DNA from: Bacteroides sp.
GTDB taxonomy: Bacteria > Bacteroidota > Bacteroidia > Bacteroidales > Bacteroidaceae
Direction: 5' to 3'
DNA: 64,000 nucleotides
Assembly: GCA_015060735.1 (NCBI GenBank)
Contig: SUXX01000004.1
Span: 1 to 64,000, forward strand
Below the pieces are notes generated by a model. It was not told the origin of the DNA. It made no database searches and saw only the letters and a list, made by a program, of their open reading frames with translations. The position numbers and the translations under genes are program-made. Shown one piece after another: positions 34,877 through 43,000 of this stretch (the stretch's first letter is position 1; each line of letters starts with the position of its first letter).

Positions 34877-36244
34877 ATGAAAACACTCAAGATTGGGAAA
34901 ATCAACTTTTCCTTCCTCGAGGCCAGCAAACATCGCATCAATGGGGGCATCCTGTTGATGGGCATCGTTCTTTTGGCCTTGATAGTAGCCAATTCACCTT
35001 TCAGCCAAGCTTATACCGAATTTTGGACGCAAAAAGTTTATCTTCAGGTTGGCGAATTCAACGTGTTCAATCATCATGGACACCCCATGACGCTGATGAC
35101 CTTCATCAACGATGTACTGATGACGGTCTTCTTCTTCAGTGTAGGGCTGGAAATCAAACGCGAAGTCATGGTGGGCGAACTATGTAGCCTCCGCAAGGCT
35201 TTACTGCCCATTATCGCGGCCTGTGGGGGGATGATTGTGCCCGTCATCATCTATTATTACTTCACCGCAGGCACCCCGGCCGAGAGTGGTTTGGCTATCC
35301 CGATGGCTACGGACATTGCCTTCTCGCTGGGCGTACTCAGCCTGTTTGGCAAACGGGTTCCCATCAGCCTGAAAATCTTCCTGACGGCCTTTGCCGTGGT
35401 CGATGATATTGGCGGCATCCTGGTTATCGCCCTCTTCTACTCCACCCATTTGGATGTACATTGCCTGCTCTATGCACTGGGCGTGTTGTTCATCCTCTTG
35501 GCCGGAAACCGCATGAACATCTATAACCGTTGGTTCTATATCAGTGTGGGCTTGGTGCTGTGGTATTGCTTCTTACAGAGCGGTGTACATGCCACCATTG
35601 CGGGCGTTATCGTAGCCTTTACCGTGCCGGCCGCACCTCATTACGAAACGGGAAAATACATCCACAAGATTAAGGAATGTATCGACTACTTCCCCGTCAC
35701 CTCGGACAAGGGGCTGATTCTGAACAAAGAGCAAACCAACGTGTTGAAGCGAATCGAAACCGCTTCCGACCATGTCATCTCTCCGCTCCAATCGCTGGAA
35801 GACGAGCTACACGAGGTGGTAAACTACATCATCCTTCCGCTCTTCGCCTTTGCCAATGCCGGCGTTGTGCTCAATCTGGGCGAAGGACAAAGCATCGACT
35901 TCAGTACGCTGACCATAGCCATTGCCGCAGGCCTGGTGGTGGGTAAGTTTGTGGGCATCTACCTCTTTACCTGGCTGGCCATCAAGCTACGCCTGTCCAC
36001 CCTCTCCGAAGGCATGACGTGGACCAACCTCACGGGCATCAGCCTGTTGGGCGGTATCGGTTTCACCGTGTCGTTGTTCATTGCCAACCTCTCGTTTGGC
36101 ACCGACCTGGCTCTGCTGGAGCAAGCCAAGCTGGGCGTATTGCTCGGCACCCTCGTAGCTGGTGTATTGGGTTACATCGTGCTTCAACTCACCCTTCCTA
36201 AAATCTCAGAAAATCCCGACTATGCCGATGAAAAACAAGCATAA
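34877..36244 (+). CDS. nhaA: Na+/H+ antiporter NhaA
   Basis: 455 aa, about 12 transmembrane segments. Family motifs: VNDVLMT-type FINDVLMTVFFFSVGLEIKRE, ATDIAFSLGVLSLFGKRVP with the paired aspartates in FAVVDDIGG, and C-terminal TGISLLGGIGFTVSLFI. Slightly longer than E. coli NhaA because of an insert (about 255-320) typical of Bacteroidetes members. The final codons overlap the start of the next gene. Confidence 0.95.
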   Translation: MKTLKIGKINFSFLEASKHRINGGILLMGIVLLALIVANSPFSQAYTEFWTQKVYLQVGEFNVFNHHGHPMTLMTFINDVLMTVFFFSVGLEIKREVMVGELCSLRKALLPIIAACGGMIVPVIIYYYFTAGTPAESGLAIPMATDIAFSLGVLSLFGKRVPISLKIFLTAFAVVDDIGGILVIALFYSTHLDVHCLLYALGVLFILLAGNRMNIYNRWFYISVGLVLWYCFLQSGVHATIAGVIVAFTVPAAPHYETGKYIHKIKECIDYFPVTSDKGLILNKEQTNVLKRIETASDHVISPLQSLEDELHEVVNYIILPLFAFANAGVVLNLGEGQSIDFSTLTIAIAAGLVVGKFVGIYLFTWLAIKLRLSTLSEGMTWTNLTGISLLGGIGFTVSLFIANLSFGTDLALLEQAKLGVLLGTLVAGVLGYIVLQLTLPKISENPDYADEKQA

Positions 36245-36833
36245 TATCATACTCCTGTTTCTCGCAACCTTCCTCTTGGCAGGTTGTGGAGGGGCTTCGG
36301 ACGGACGCGAGGCCTTCGTTCGTGCCTTCTTCGAGCGTTATCCCCAAGCCACGTTGCAAGACATCTACAAGGGTAGTTTCCAGGACACCTTCGGCCCTGC
36401 CCATCTGCTGACCAACCGCGAATCGGTGAAGAACTACATCCTGCACGAGATGAAGCAGGCCGACAGCTTTCCGGGCGAGGACTATGTGCCCTGCGGATGG
36501 CAAGGCAACTTTCTGCAAGTGAACCTGAAGGTGATAGCCGATGGGCGTGTGCCTATCGATGTGTTTGTCGACGCCTTCATGGCGGGAGCCAATGGGGTGG
36601 ACACCACACTCACCCCCGTGTTCCTGGAGGAATGGCAGGCATTGCTTCAGACCGTGCGACGGGTGCATCCCCACCTTGCCGGCTTTGCCCAAGACTCCAC
36701 CCTCCTGGCACGTCTGCTGGGCGAAGGTCAGTACGTGGTGCATCATAGCCAAGCTTTCAACGACACCTACCATCCCCACTACCGCATCATCCGACGGGAT
36801 GTCTTCGAGGAGCTGATTCAGCCCCACTTGTAA
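36222..36833 (+). CDS. Small lipoprotein of unknown function
   Basis: 203 aa from MPMKNKHNIILLF (an ATG at 36162 lies deep in nhaA). Lipobox FLLAGCGG. The rest is soluble with no family I recognise; aromatic and acidic segments such as RAFFERYPQATLQDIYKGSFQDTFG and HSQAFNDTYHPHYRIIRRD are notable. It overlaps nhaA by 23 bp, so is likely co-translated with it. Confidence 0.75.
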   Translation: MPMKNKHNIILLFLATFLLAGCGGASDGREAFVRAFFERYPQATLQDIYKGSFQDTFGPAHLLTNRESVKNYILHEMKQADSFPGEDYVPCGWQGNFLQVNLKVIADGRVPIDVFVDAFMAGANGVDTTLTPVFLEEWQALLQTVRRVHPHLAGFAQDSTLLARLLGEGQYVVHHSQAFNDTYHPHYRIIRRDVFEELIQPHL

Positions 36834-36841
36834 GCCCCCCA

Positions 36842-36937
36842 TCAATGGATGCACGAGGTCGTGGTAAAGGTGGTGGCAATGGCCGTCAGCACCGTAATGA
36901 CGATGTTCAAGATTTTACTCCAAATTTCTTTTTTCAT
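36842..36937 (-). CDS. Smalltalk-type 31-aa membrane peptide
   Basis: Minus-strand ORF encoding MKKEIWSKILNIVITVLTAI followed by ATTFTTTSCIH. It matches my memory of the Bacteroidales family named smalltalk protein, tiny single-helix proteins found beside HU-like proteins and amidases. One hydrophobic helix spans residues 8-22 and there is a Cys near the end. The HU-like gene lies on the same strand upstream, separated by repeat B2. Function unknown. Confidence 0.75.
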   Translation of the reverse strand: MKKEIWSKILNIVITVLTAIATTFTTTSCIH

Positions 36938-36978
36938 AGCTCTTGATGTGTGTTTAAGGGTTTGTGTTTTCTTTTTTT

Positions 36979-37154
36979 CACCACAGATTACACGGATTTT
37001 CACGGATTAATTTATTATTCAACTTTCGCAAGTAAAACGATGTAGATAAATGGAGATAATAGAGAGATAATTCCACATGCGAAACTTAAATTTATTATTC
37101 CATCCGGATGGTTTAAAATTAAAGAATCTGTGTTAATCTGTGTAATCCGTGGTG
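36979..37154. repeat. CACCACAGATTACACGG-type palindromic repeat, copy B2 with extended interior
   Basis: Left arm CACCACAGATTACACGGATT and right arm AATCTGTGTAATCCGTGGTG match family B, but the interior is about 120 bp longer than in B1. It contains a second small inverted repeat (AACTTTCGCA and TGCGAAACTT) and a repeated TTTATTATTC. The rest of the gap 36834-37164 holds only the smalltalk gene. Confidence 0.8.
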
Positions 37155-37164
37155 CATTTTAGAA

Positions 37165-37617
37165 TCAAGCGTCCGGAATCACATCCTCACCGCCTTCCCC
37201 TTCCGCATCAGCATCCTTCGGGTACTTGATGTTCACCTTGGTAAAGTTCAGCGAGCCGAGGGCTTCGGACAATACCTTGCCGGGACGGAAGTTGATTTTG
37301 GCACGTTGGATGAGGGCCGTGTTATAGTCCTCTTCGGTCAGGGCACCCTTGCCATTCAGGCTTACTTGCAACGTACAGAGGTCGCCAAGGCGAACGATTT
37401 CACCGTTCTGAATGGCTTCGGCCACCACATCTTCCAAGGCTACGAGCACCGCATACACATCACTCTTATGCACCGTACAGGTGGCCTGAATTCGGGCTGC
37501 CATGTCGCGAAGGCTCACATCACCACGAGCCTGTGCCTGGGCATAATACTTCGGACTGGCGTCCTTGTCGCGAGGGTTCAATCGTGGAACCACAGAATAA
37601 GTAACTGATCTAGACAT
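37165..37617 (-). CDS. HU-like (IHF/HU family) DNA-binding protein
   Basis: 150 aa. The Bacteroidales long HU-like form, with the helical dimerisation region (SLRDMAARIQATCTVHKSDVYAVLVALEDVVAEAI) and the beta-arm region (GEIVRLGDLCTLQVSLNGKGALTEE), ending in an acidic Glu/Gly-rich tail. Such proteins sit beside smalltalk, VirE/DUF3987 and muralytic genes in many Bacteroides genomes, so it belongs to that module. Confidence 0.85.
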   Translation of the reverse strand: MSRSVTYSVVPRLNPRDKDASPKYYAQAQARGDVSLRDMAARIQATCTVHKSDVYAVLVALEDVVAEAIQNGEIVRLGDLCTLQVSLNGKGALTEEDYNTALIQRAKINFRPGKVLSEALGSLNFTKVNIKYPKDADAEGEGGEDVIPDA

Positions 37618-37684
37618 GTTGTGTTTAGTTTTTAGTGTTAGAATTTAGTTTTTGTGTTGTTCTCTTGTCTTCCGGATGACGTTA

Positions 37685-37715
37685 CAAAGATACAAATCAT
37701 TTTCCGTTTCTGCAA
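37685..37715 (-). promoter_or_regulatory. Promoter of the HU-like gene
   Basis: On the minus strand the -7 box TATCTTTG (37692-37685) is preceded by TTG (37715-37713) 20 bp upstream. The divergent gap 37618-38068 otherwise holds the C1/C2 repeats, the TA palindrome and the hsdM-type promoter. Confidence 0.7.
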
Positions 37716-37823
37716 GTGTTTTAGAATATTTTTTCGTATTATTTTCGCATTTTTTTTCGCTTTATCAAAACCTTTAGACATTTTCAACAAAACCCGAAAC
37801 CGCTTCTCGAAAAACGCCTTGAG

Positions 37824-37980
37824 GGTAGTCGGGTAGTCAGGTAGTCAGTTTCATTTCATCCCCCCGTAAACCACAAAAAAAACTTACTACTATATATAAT
37901 TAATTATATATATAGTAGTAAAAATCTATTCGCATACCCCTAGCCGTATTTTAAACTGACTACCCGACTACCTGACTACC
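37824..37980. repeat. Inverted triple repeats C1/C2 around a 38-nt TA palindrome
   Basis: C1 (37824-37851) has three GGTAGTC units at 8-bp period followed by AGTTT. C2 (37953-37980) is the inverted form, AAACT then three GACTACC units at 8-bp period. Between them lies a near-perfect palindrome (37884-37921), TTACTACTATATATAATT and its complement with two extra bases. A third copy, C3, lies at 51325-51352. The symmetry suggests a protein-binding or recombination site. Confidence 0.8.
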
Positions 37981-38011
37981 TTTTTTTGGGGGGAGGGAAA
38001 TTTTATTCACA

Positions 38012-38043
38012 TTTGTATATCCCGAAATCTTTCTCTACTTTTG
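38012..38043 (+). promoter_or_regulatory. Promoter of the hsdM remnant
   Basis: TTTG (38012-38015) and TACTTTTG (38036-38043), 20 bp apart. It is nearly repeated at 39582-39612. Confidence 0.7.
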
Positions 38044-38068
38044 TGGGACAGACAAAAGAACATTGGCT

Positions 38069-38201
38069 ATGAGCAAACTTGATAAGAATACCGCTTCCAT
38101 CGGCTTTGTTCTGGAAGATTTGGAGAGCTGCCGATACCCTGCGTGGTAACCTCAATGCCGCCGAATACGAAGATGTGGTATTGGGATTGAGTTTTAAATG
38201 A
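38069..38201 (+). pseudogene. hsdM remnant (Type I R-M methyltransferase N-terminus)
   Basis: The ATG opens MSKLDKNTASIGF, the normal start of Bacteroidales HsdM. A frameshift follows; in the next frame the sequence continues KIWRAADTLRGNLNAAEYED and VVLGLSFK before a stop. Intact HsdM would continue into a LIFLKYISD segment, which is lost. So only about 45 codons of a former Type I modification gene remain, right behind an intact-looking promoter that may now drive the RhuM-Doc gene. Confidence 0.75.
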
Positions 38202-38206
38202 AATAA

Positions 38207-39190
38207 ATGAAGAAAATGAACGAAAACAACCAAATAATCATTTATCAGACCGAAGACGGACAGACACGGGTGGATGTCCGCATGGAGAATGACACCGTTT
38301 GGCTTAGTGCTAATCAAATGGCCATGCTATTTGATCGCGAAGAATCAAACATACGACGTCATGTGATTAATGTATTCAAGGAAGGTGAACTTGAAAAGGA
38401 GAATAACGTGCATTTTTTACACGTTAATGGGGTAAAGAAACCTGTTCCTTTCTACAACCTCGATGTCATCATCTCCGTAGGCTATCGTGTAAAGAGCCAA
38501 CGTGGTGTCAAGTTCCGTCAATGGGCCAACAAGATTCTGAAAGAATACCTGGTGAAGGGCTATGCCGTGAACGACCGCCTCCATCGCGACCAGTTGGGCG
38601 AGCTTCGCCAATTGGTGCAAGTGGTGGGTCGTACCCTCCAGCATCAGGACATCACCGCCACGGCTGACGGACAAGCCCTGTTCGATGTGGTGGTGGATTA
38701 CACCTATGCTCTCGACACGCTTGACAATTACGACTACGAACGCCTTACCATCGAACGTACCACCTCCAAGGAACCCTTCCGTGCTACCTACGAGAATGCC
38801 ATGGCCGAAATCCGTCGTCTGCACGACAAGTTCGGTGGTAGTCAATGGTTTGGCAACGAAAAGGACGATTCCTTCAAGAGCAGCATCGGGCAAATATACC
38901 AAACCTTCGGAGGCGAGGAACTCTATCCTTCGGTGGAAGAGAAAGCCGCCATGCTCCTCTACCTCGTCACCAAGAACCACTCGTTCAGCGATGGCAACAA
39001 ACGCATAGCCGCCACCCTGTTCCTTTGGTTCCTGAACAACAACGGCATTCTTTATCGTCCAGATGGTTCGAAACGCATTGCCGACAACACCCTCGTAGCC
39101 CTTACACTGATGATTGCCGAGAGCCGCACCGAGGAGAAGGATGTGATGGTGAAGGTCGTGGTGAATTTGATTAACCAACGGAATAAGTAG
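38207..39190 (+). CDS. RhuM-family protein with C-terminal Doc/Fic domain
   Basis: 327 aa (a start at 38216 is also possible). The N-terminal 150 residues match RhuM virulence-type proteins (VWLSANQMAMLFDREESNIRRH, NLDVIISVGYRVKS). The C-terminal part has a Doc-type Fic motif HSFSDGNKR at 258-266; the Lys after Asn is typical of Doc-like kinases rather than AMP-transferring Fic. RhuM genes are commonly embedded in Type I restriction loci, which fits the hsdM remnant 6 bp upstream. No separate antitoxin gene is evident. Confidence 0.88.
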   Translation: MKKMNENNQIIIYQTEDGQTRVDVRMENDTVWLSANQMAMLFDREESNIRRHVINVFKEGELEKENNVHFLHVNGVKKPVPFYNLDVIISVGYRVKSQRGVKFRQWANKILKEYLVKGYAVNDRLHRDQLGELRQLVQVVGRTLQHQDITATADGQALFDVVVDYTYALDTLDNYDYERLTIERTTSKEPFRATYENAMAEIRRLHDKFGGSQWFGNEKDDSFKSSIGQIYQTFGGEELYPSVEEKAAMLLYLVTKNHSFSDGNKRIAATLFLWFLNNNGILYRPDGSKRIADNTLVALTLMIAESRTEEKDVMVKVVVNLINQRNK

Positions 39191-39410
39191 TGAATGTGTA
39201 CCCGATGTCGGAACAAATATCGGAGAAAAGGAACGTAAGATTTTATCCGTTATCGCCCATACACCTCAAGCATCAGCACGCGAAATGACGGAAGTCTTGG
39301 GTATAACCCCCCGTCAATGCGAACGCATCCTGGCTTCGTTGAAGCAAAAGGGCTTGATTGTACGTGTGGGAGCCAACAAGGGTGGGCATTGGAGAATCGG
39401 GTACTTATAA
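39182..39410 (+). pseudogene. 3' remnant of a winged-helix (AlbA_2 regulator-type) gene
   Basis: An open frame without a start codon reads ECVPDVGTNIGEKERKILS, then VIAHTPQASAREMTEVLGIT, PRQCERILASLKQKGLIV and RVGANKGGHWRIGYL before TAA. This is the winged-helix tail with a VGxNxG linker seen at the C-terminus of AlbA_2-type regulators. The 5' part is missing and the frame overlaps the RhuM-Doc stop, so it is a decayed fragment. Confidence 0.7.
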
Positions 39411-39581
39411 AGGATTGAGGGGAAACCAACTCCGTATAAAATGGAATGTTTGGTTATGGGAGTAATTAAGTCTCAACATGCAATCGTGAGAACGGGAATC
39501 CTCATGCGGGATTTTCGGAGATTGGGGAATTGTTTGATTATCGGGGTTTTGATTGATATTTCAAATCTTTTTGTTACATCT

Positions 39582-39612
39582 TTTGCATTCCTAAAATCTT
39601 TCTTTACTTTTG
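39582..39612 (+). promoter_or_regulatory. Second hsdM-like promoter copy
   Basis: TTTG (39582-39585) and TACTTTTG (39605-39612), 19 bp apart. The surrounding AAATCTTTCTTTACTTTTGT and the following ATGAGCAAA repeat the arrangement at 38020-38077, so one is likely a duplicate. Confidence 0.7.
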
Positions 39613-39636
39613 TGGAATTGATAAAAATATTTCATT

Positions 39637-39738
39637 ATGAGCAAATTTAAACTCACACACTCGTTAATCAATAAATTAACGAATATTTACAAATTGGGGG
39701 GGGGTGAATTTTTCCCGTCCCGATTCTTCTTGTGATGA
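39637..39738 (+). CDS. Short ORF interrupted by a G9 tract, possibly phase-variable
   Basis: 33 codons: MSKFKLTHSLINKLTNIYKL, GGGEFFPSRFFL, stop. The nine-G tract at 39696-39704 is within it. Deleting one G would join this start to the downstream frame (39704-40000), giving a roughly 130-aa protein with a hydrophobic, lipoprotein-like segment. Whether it is real or another hsdM-start remnant is open. Confidence 0.35.
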
Positions 39739-40000
39739 CATAAATCCATCTACACATACTTGTGGGCGGCTTTTTGCACATGCGGTGCAGAAGGTCGCCT
39801 TTGTTGTATCCCTACTTTTCTTGTTAGGTGCTTGCCAACAAGCCTACTTGATTCCTGACGAAGAGACCGAGGAAAGCACCCGTAGTACGGACGAGGAAGC
39901 TCTTCAAGATAGCACAAATGTGAACATCGACTTTGATACCAAAGACTGGGAAGGCTCTACGGATGTAACCTTTTCCTTTGGGGGTAAGCAGAGTGAATAA
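39704..40000 (+). CDS. Small lipoprotein-like ORF
   Basis: 98 codons beginning at a GTG just after the G9 tract, or 71 codons from the GTG at 39785. VAFVVSLLFLLGACQQ is a convincing lipobox, followed by an acidic Glu/Ser/Thr-rich tail. The family is unknown. The start is doubtful and the gene may be the 3' part of a phase-variable or broken gene. Confidence 0.45.
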   Translation: MNFSRPDSSCDDINPSTHTCGRLFAHAVQKVAFVVSLLFLLGACQQAYLIPDEETEESTRSTDEEALQDSTNVNIDFDTKDWEGSTDVTFSFGGKQSE

Positions 40001-40059
40001 CCTGCTAAGCTGTCTTTTTGTATCCACTTCATTTATTCACCCAACAAGAATCTACTATC

Positions 40060-43000
40060 ATGGAACAACTTTCCATCCACCACATATTGCATGAAATCCG
40101 TCTGAAAGCACAGACAGAAAGAGAAAAGGGTACTGACTTTGAACGTTTGATGAAACTTTGGTTCAAAACTGACCCCCGTTATTCCAACCTTGAACAAGTA
40201 TGGCTTTGGGAGGAATTCCCAGGACGCAAGGACTTCGGAGGCAAAGACCTCGGTATTGACCTTGTGGCACGTACCGAGTATGGCGACTATTGGGCTATCC
40301 AATGCAAATGCTATGCCGAAGATGCGACCATCGACAAAGGAGCGGTAGATAGTTTCCTTGCCAATGCAAGCCGTGTATTTACCGACCCCGAAACCTTCCA
40401 GACACGCGAGTTTTCCAATTTGGTTTGGGTGCAGACATCTTACAAGAAATGGGGTGCCAATGCCGAAACTGCTATACAAGGATTGAGCAAGCCATTCAAC
40501 CGCATATCGCTTTACGACCTTGAAAACTCACCCGTCAATTGGGAGAAACTGAAGGAAGGTATCTTTGGCAAGGAAGCCAAGCTATCGGGAAAGAAACCCC
40601 GAAAGCATCAGTTGGAAGCCATGTCGAAAGCCTACGAATATTTTGTGGTCGATAAACATGAACGTGGCAAACTCATTATGGCTTGTGGTACGGGCAAGAC
40701 TTATACTTCGCTCAAAATCATGGAAACCATGACGGGCAAGGATGCTTTTGTACTCTTCCTGGTGCCGAGTATTGCCTTGTTGGGACAAACGCTCAATGCA
40801 TGGATGGCCGACAAGAGCGACGATATGCGTGCCGTGTGTGTTTGTTCGGATGCCAAGGTAACCCGCCAAATGCAGGATGCCGACGATGTGGATGCCAGTG
40901 CGGTTGACCTTGCCGTACCGGCTTCTACCAACCAAAAATCCATTCTTCGCCAACTCCGTCAATACCATAAGGAGAACAACCGCACCGTAATTTTTTCTAC
41001 CTATCAGAGTATCGATGTGGTGAAGGAAGCCATCGATGCCTACGGACGGGAAGTGGATTTGATTATATGCGACGAAGCCCATCGCACTACGGGGGTTATC
41101 CTGAGCAATGGCGATGAAAGCAATTTCACGAAAGTACATAGCAACGATTATATCCGTGCCAAGAAACGTCTTTATATGACCGCCACCCCTCGACTTTATA
41201 GGGAAGCGGTAAAGGTCAAAGCCAAAGAGCATGACGATGTGCTTTGTTCGATGGACGATGAAACCATCTTTGGCGAGGAACTTCATCGCCTTTCCTTCAA
41301 CGATGCCGTAAGTCAAGGCTTGTTGACCGACTATAAAGTATTGGTGCTAACCGTAAGCGAAGAAGATATTCCGCAAGACATCAGTGCCCGTATCAAGCGA
41401 CAATATGCCCAAGCATCGGCAGGTGAAAAACTGACCGAACTTCAATTCGACGATGCTACCAAGTTGATAGGATGTATCAACGGACTTTCCAAACGCATCA
41501 AGGGTGACGAGGGCATTACCAAGGAACAAGACCCCTTGATGATGAAACGTGCCGTGGCCTTTTGTCAAACCATCAATCCGTCAAGAAGTAACCCGAATTT
41601 CTCTTCTACTATGATGGCAAAGTACATGGGTGTGGTGAGTCAGGATTATAAATCATCGTTGAGCGAAGAAGAAAAGAAGGAAGTGGTAAACATCAGTGCC
41701 CGTCATATCGATGGTTCGATGGATGCCAATACCCGAAACGAGTTGATTTCATGGCTCAAGCAAGATGCCGACGACCCGAACGAATGTCGCGTACTTTGCA
41801 ATGTGCGATGTCTTTCCGAGGGTGTCGATGTGCCTGCCCTGGATGCCGTAATCTTCCTTTCGCCACGCAATAGCGAGGTGGAAGTGGTGCAATCCGTAGG
41901 TCGTGTGATGCGTACCTTCGGCAAGGGTACGGACAAGGAAAAGAAATATGGATACATCATTATACCGGTCATCGTGCCGGCCGGTGTAAAGCCCGAAGAT
42001 GCCTTGAACGACAACGACCGATTCAAGGTGGTATGGACAATCTTAAATGCCCTCCGTTCGCACGACGAGAATTTCAATGCCCATGTCAACCAAATCAATT
42101 TGAACAGGAAGCGTCCGCCTAAGATTACCGTGGGCGGTGTGCCTCGTGGCACTTATTCCATCGGTGAAAATGGAGGCGAAGCCGTACAGATGGATTCTGA
42201 AGAAGTAGCACGCCAGTTGGAACTTCGTTTTGGTGAGTTGCAAGATGGCATCTATGCCCGTTTGGTGGAAAAGGTGGGCGACAAGATGTATTGGGAGAAC
42301 TGGGCGAAATCAGTAGGTGAAATTGCTCAGAAGTTCATTGAACGCATTGCTAGATTGATTAAGGAAAACGACAAGGCACACGAATATTTCAAGGACTTTA
42401 TCGGTGGCCTTCATAAGAATATCAACGATAGCATAGACGAGGGACAAGCCATCGAAATGTTGGCTCAACACATGATTACCCGTCCTGTGTTCGATGCCTT
42501 GTTCAAGGAATATCAGTTTGTGAAGAACAATGCCGTGAGCCGTTCCATGCAACAGATGATTGAGATACTCGAAGCCGAAGGCATGGAAATGGATACCGTA
42601 GTGCTCGACAAGTTCTATACCTCCGTACGCAACAATGTGAGTAACATCGACAACCTCGAAGGCAAGCAAACCATTATCAAGAACCTATACGAAAAGTTCT
42701 TCAAGGGTGCTTTTCCTCTCACCGTGGAAAAGTTGGGTATTGTCTATACACCTGTGGAGTGTGTGGATTTCATCATCCATTCGGTAGAGGATATTTTGAA
42801 AGCCGAATTTAACACCTCGCTCACCGAAGAGAATGTGCATATCCTCGACCCATTTACCGGCACGGGTACCTTCATCACCCGTTTGCTTCAAAGCGGATTG
42901 ATACGCAAGGAAGATATGCTACGCAAGTACAAGCACGAAATCCATTGCAACGAAATCGTGTTGCTTGCCTACTATGTGGCGGATGTGAACATCGAATCGG

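Noticed and set aside
37824..37980. CRISPR array
   Set aside because: The 8-bp units have no spacers; repeats are too short and symmetric. No cas genes occur in the window.
39441..39650. 69-aa open frame before the G9 tract
   Set aside because: It spans a promoter and is hydrophobic by chance; the -7 box and ATG at 39637 explain the region better.
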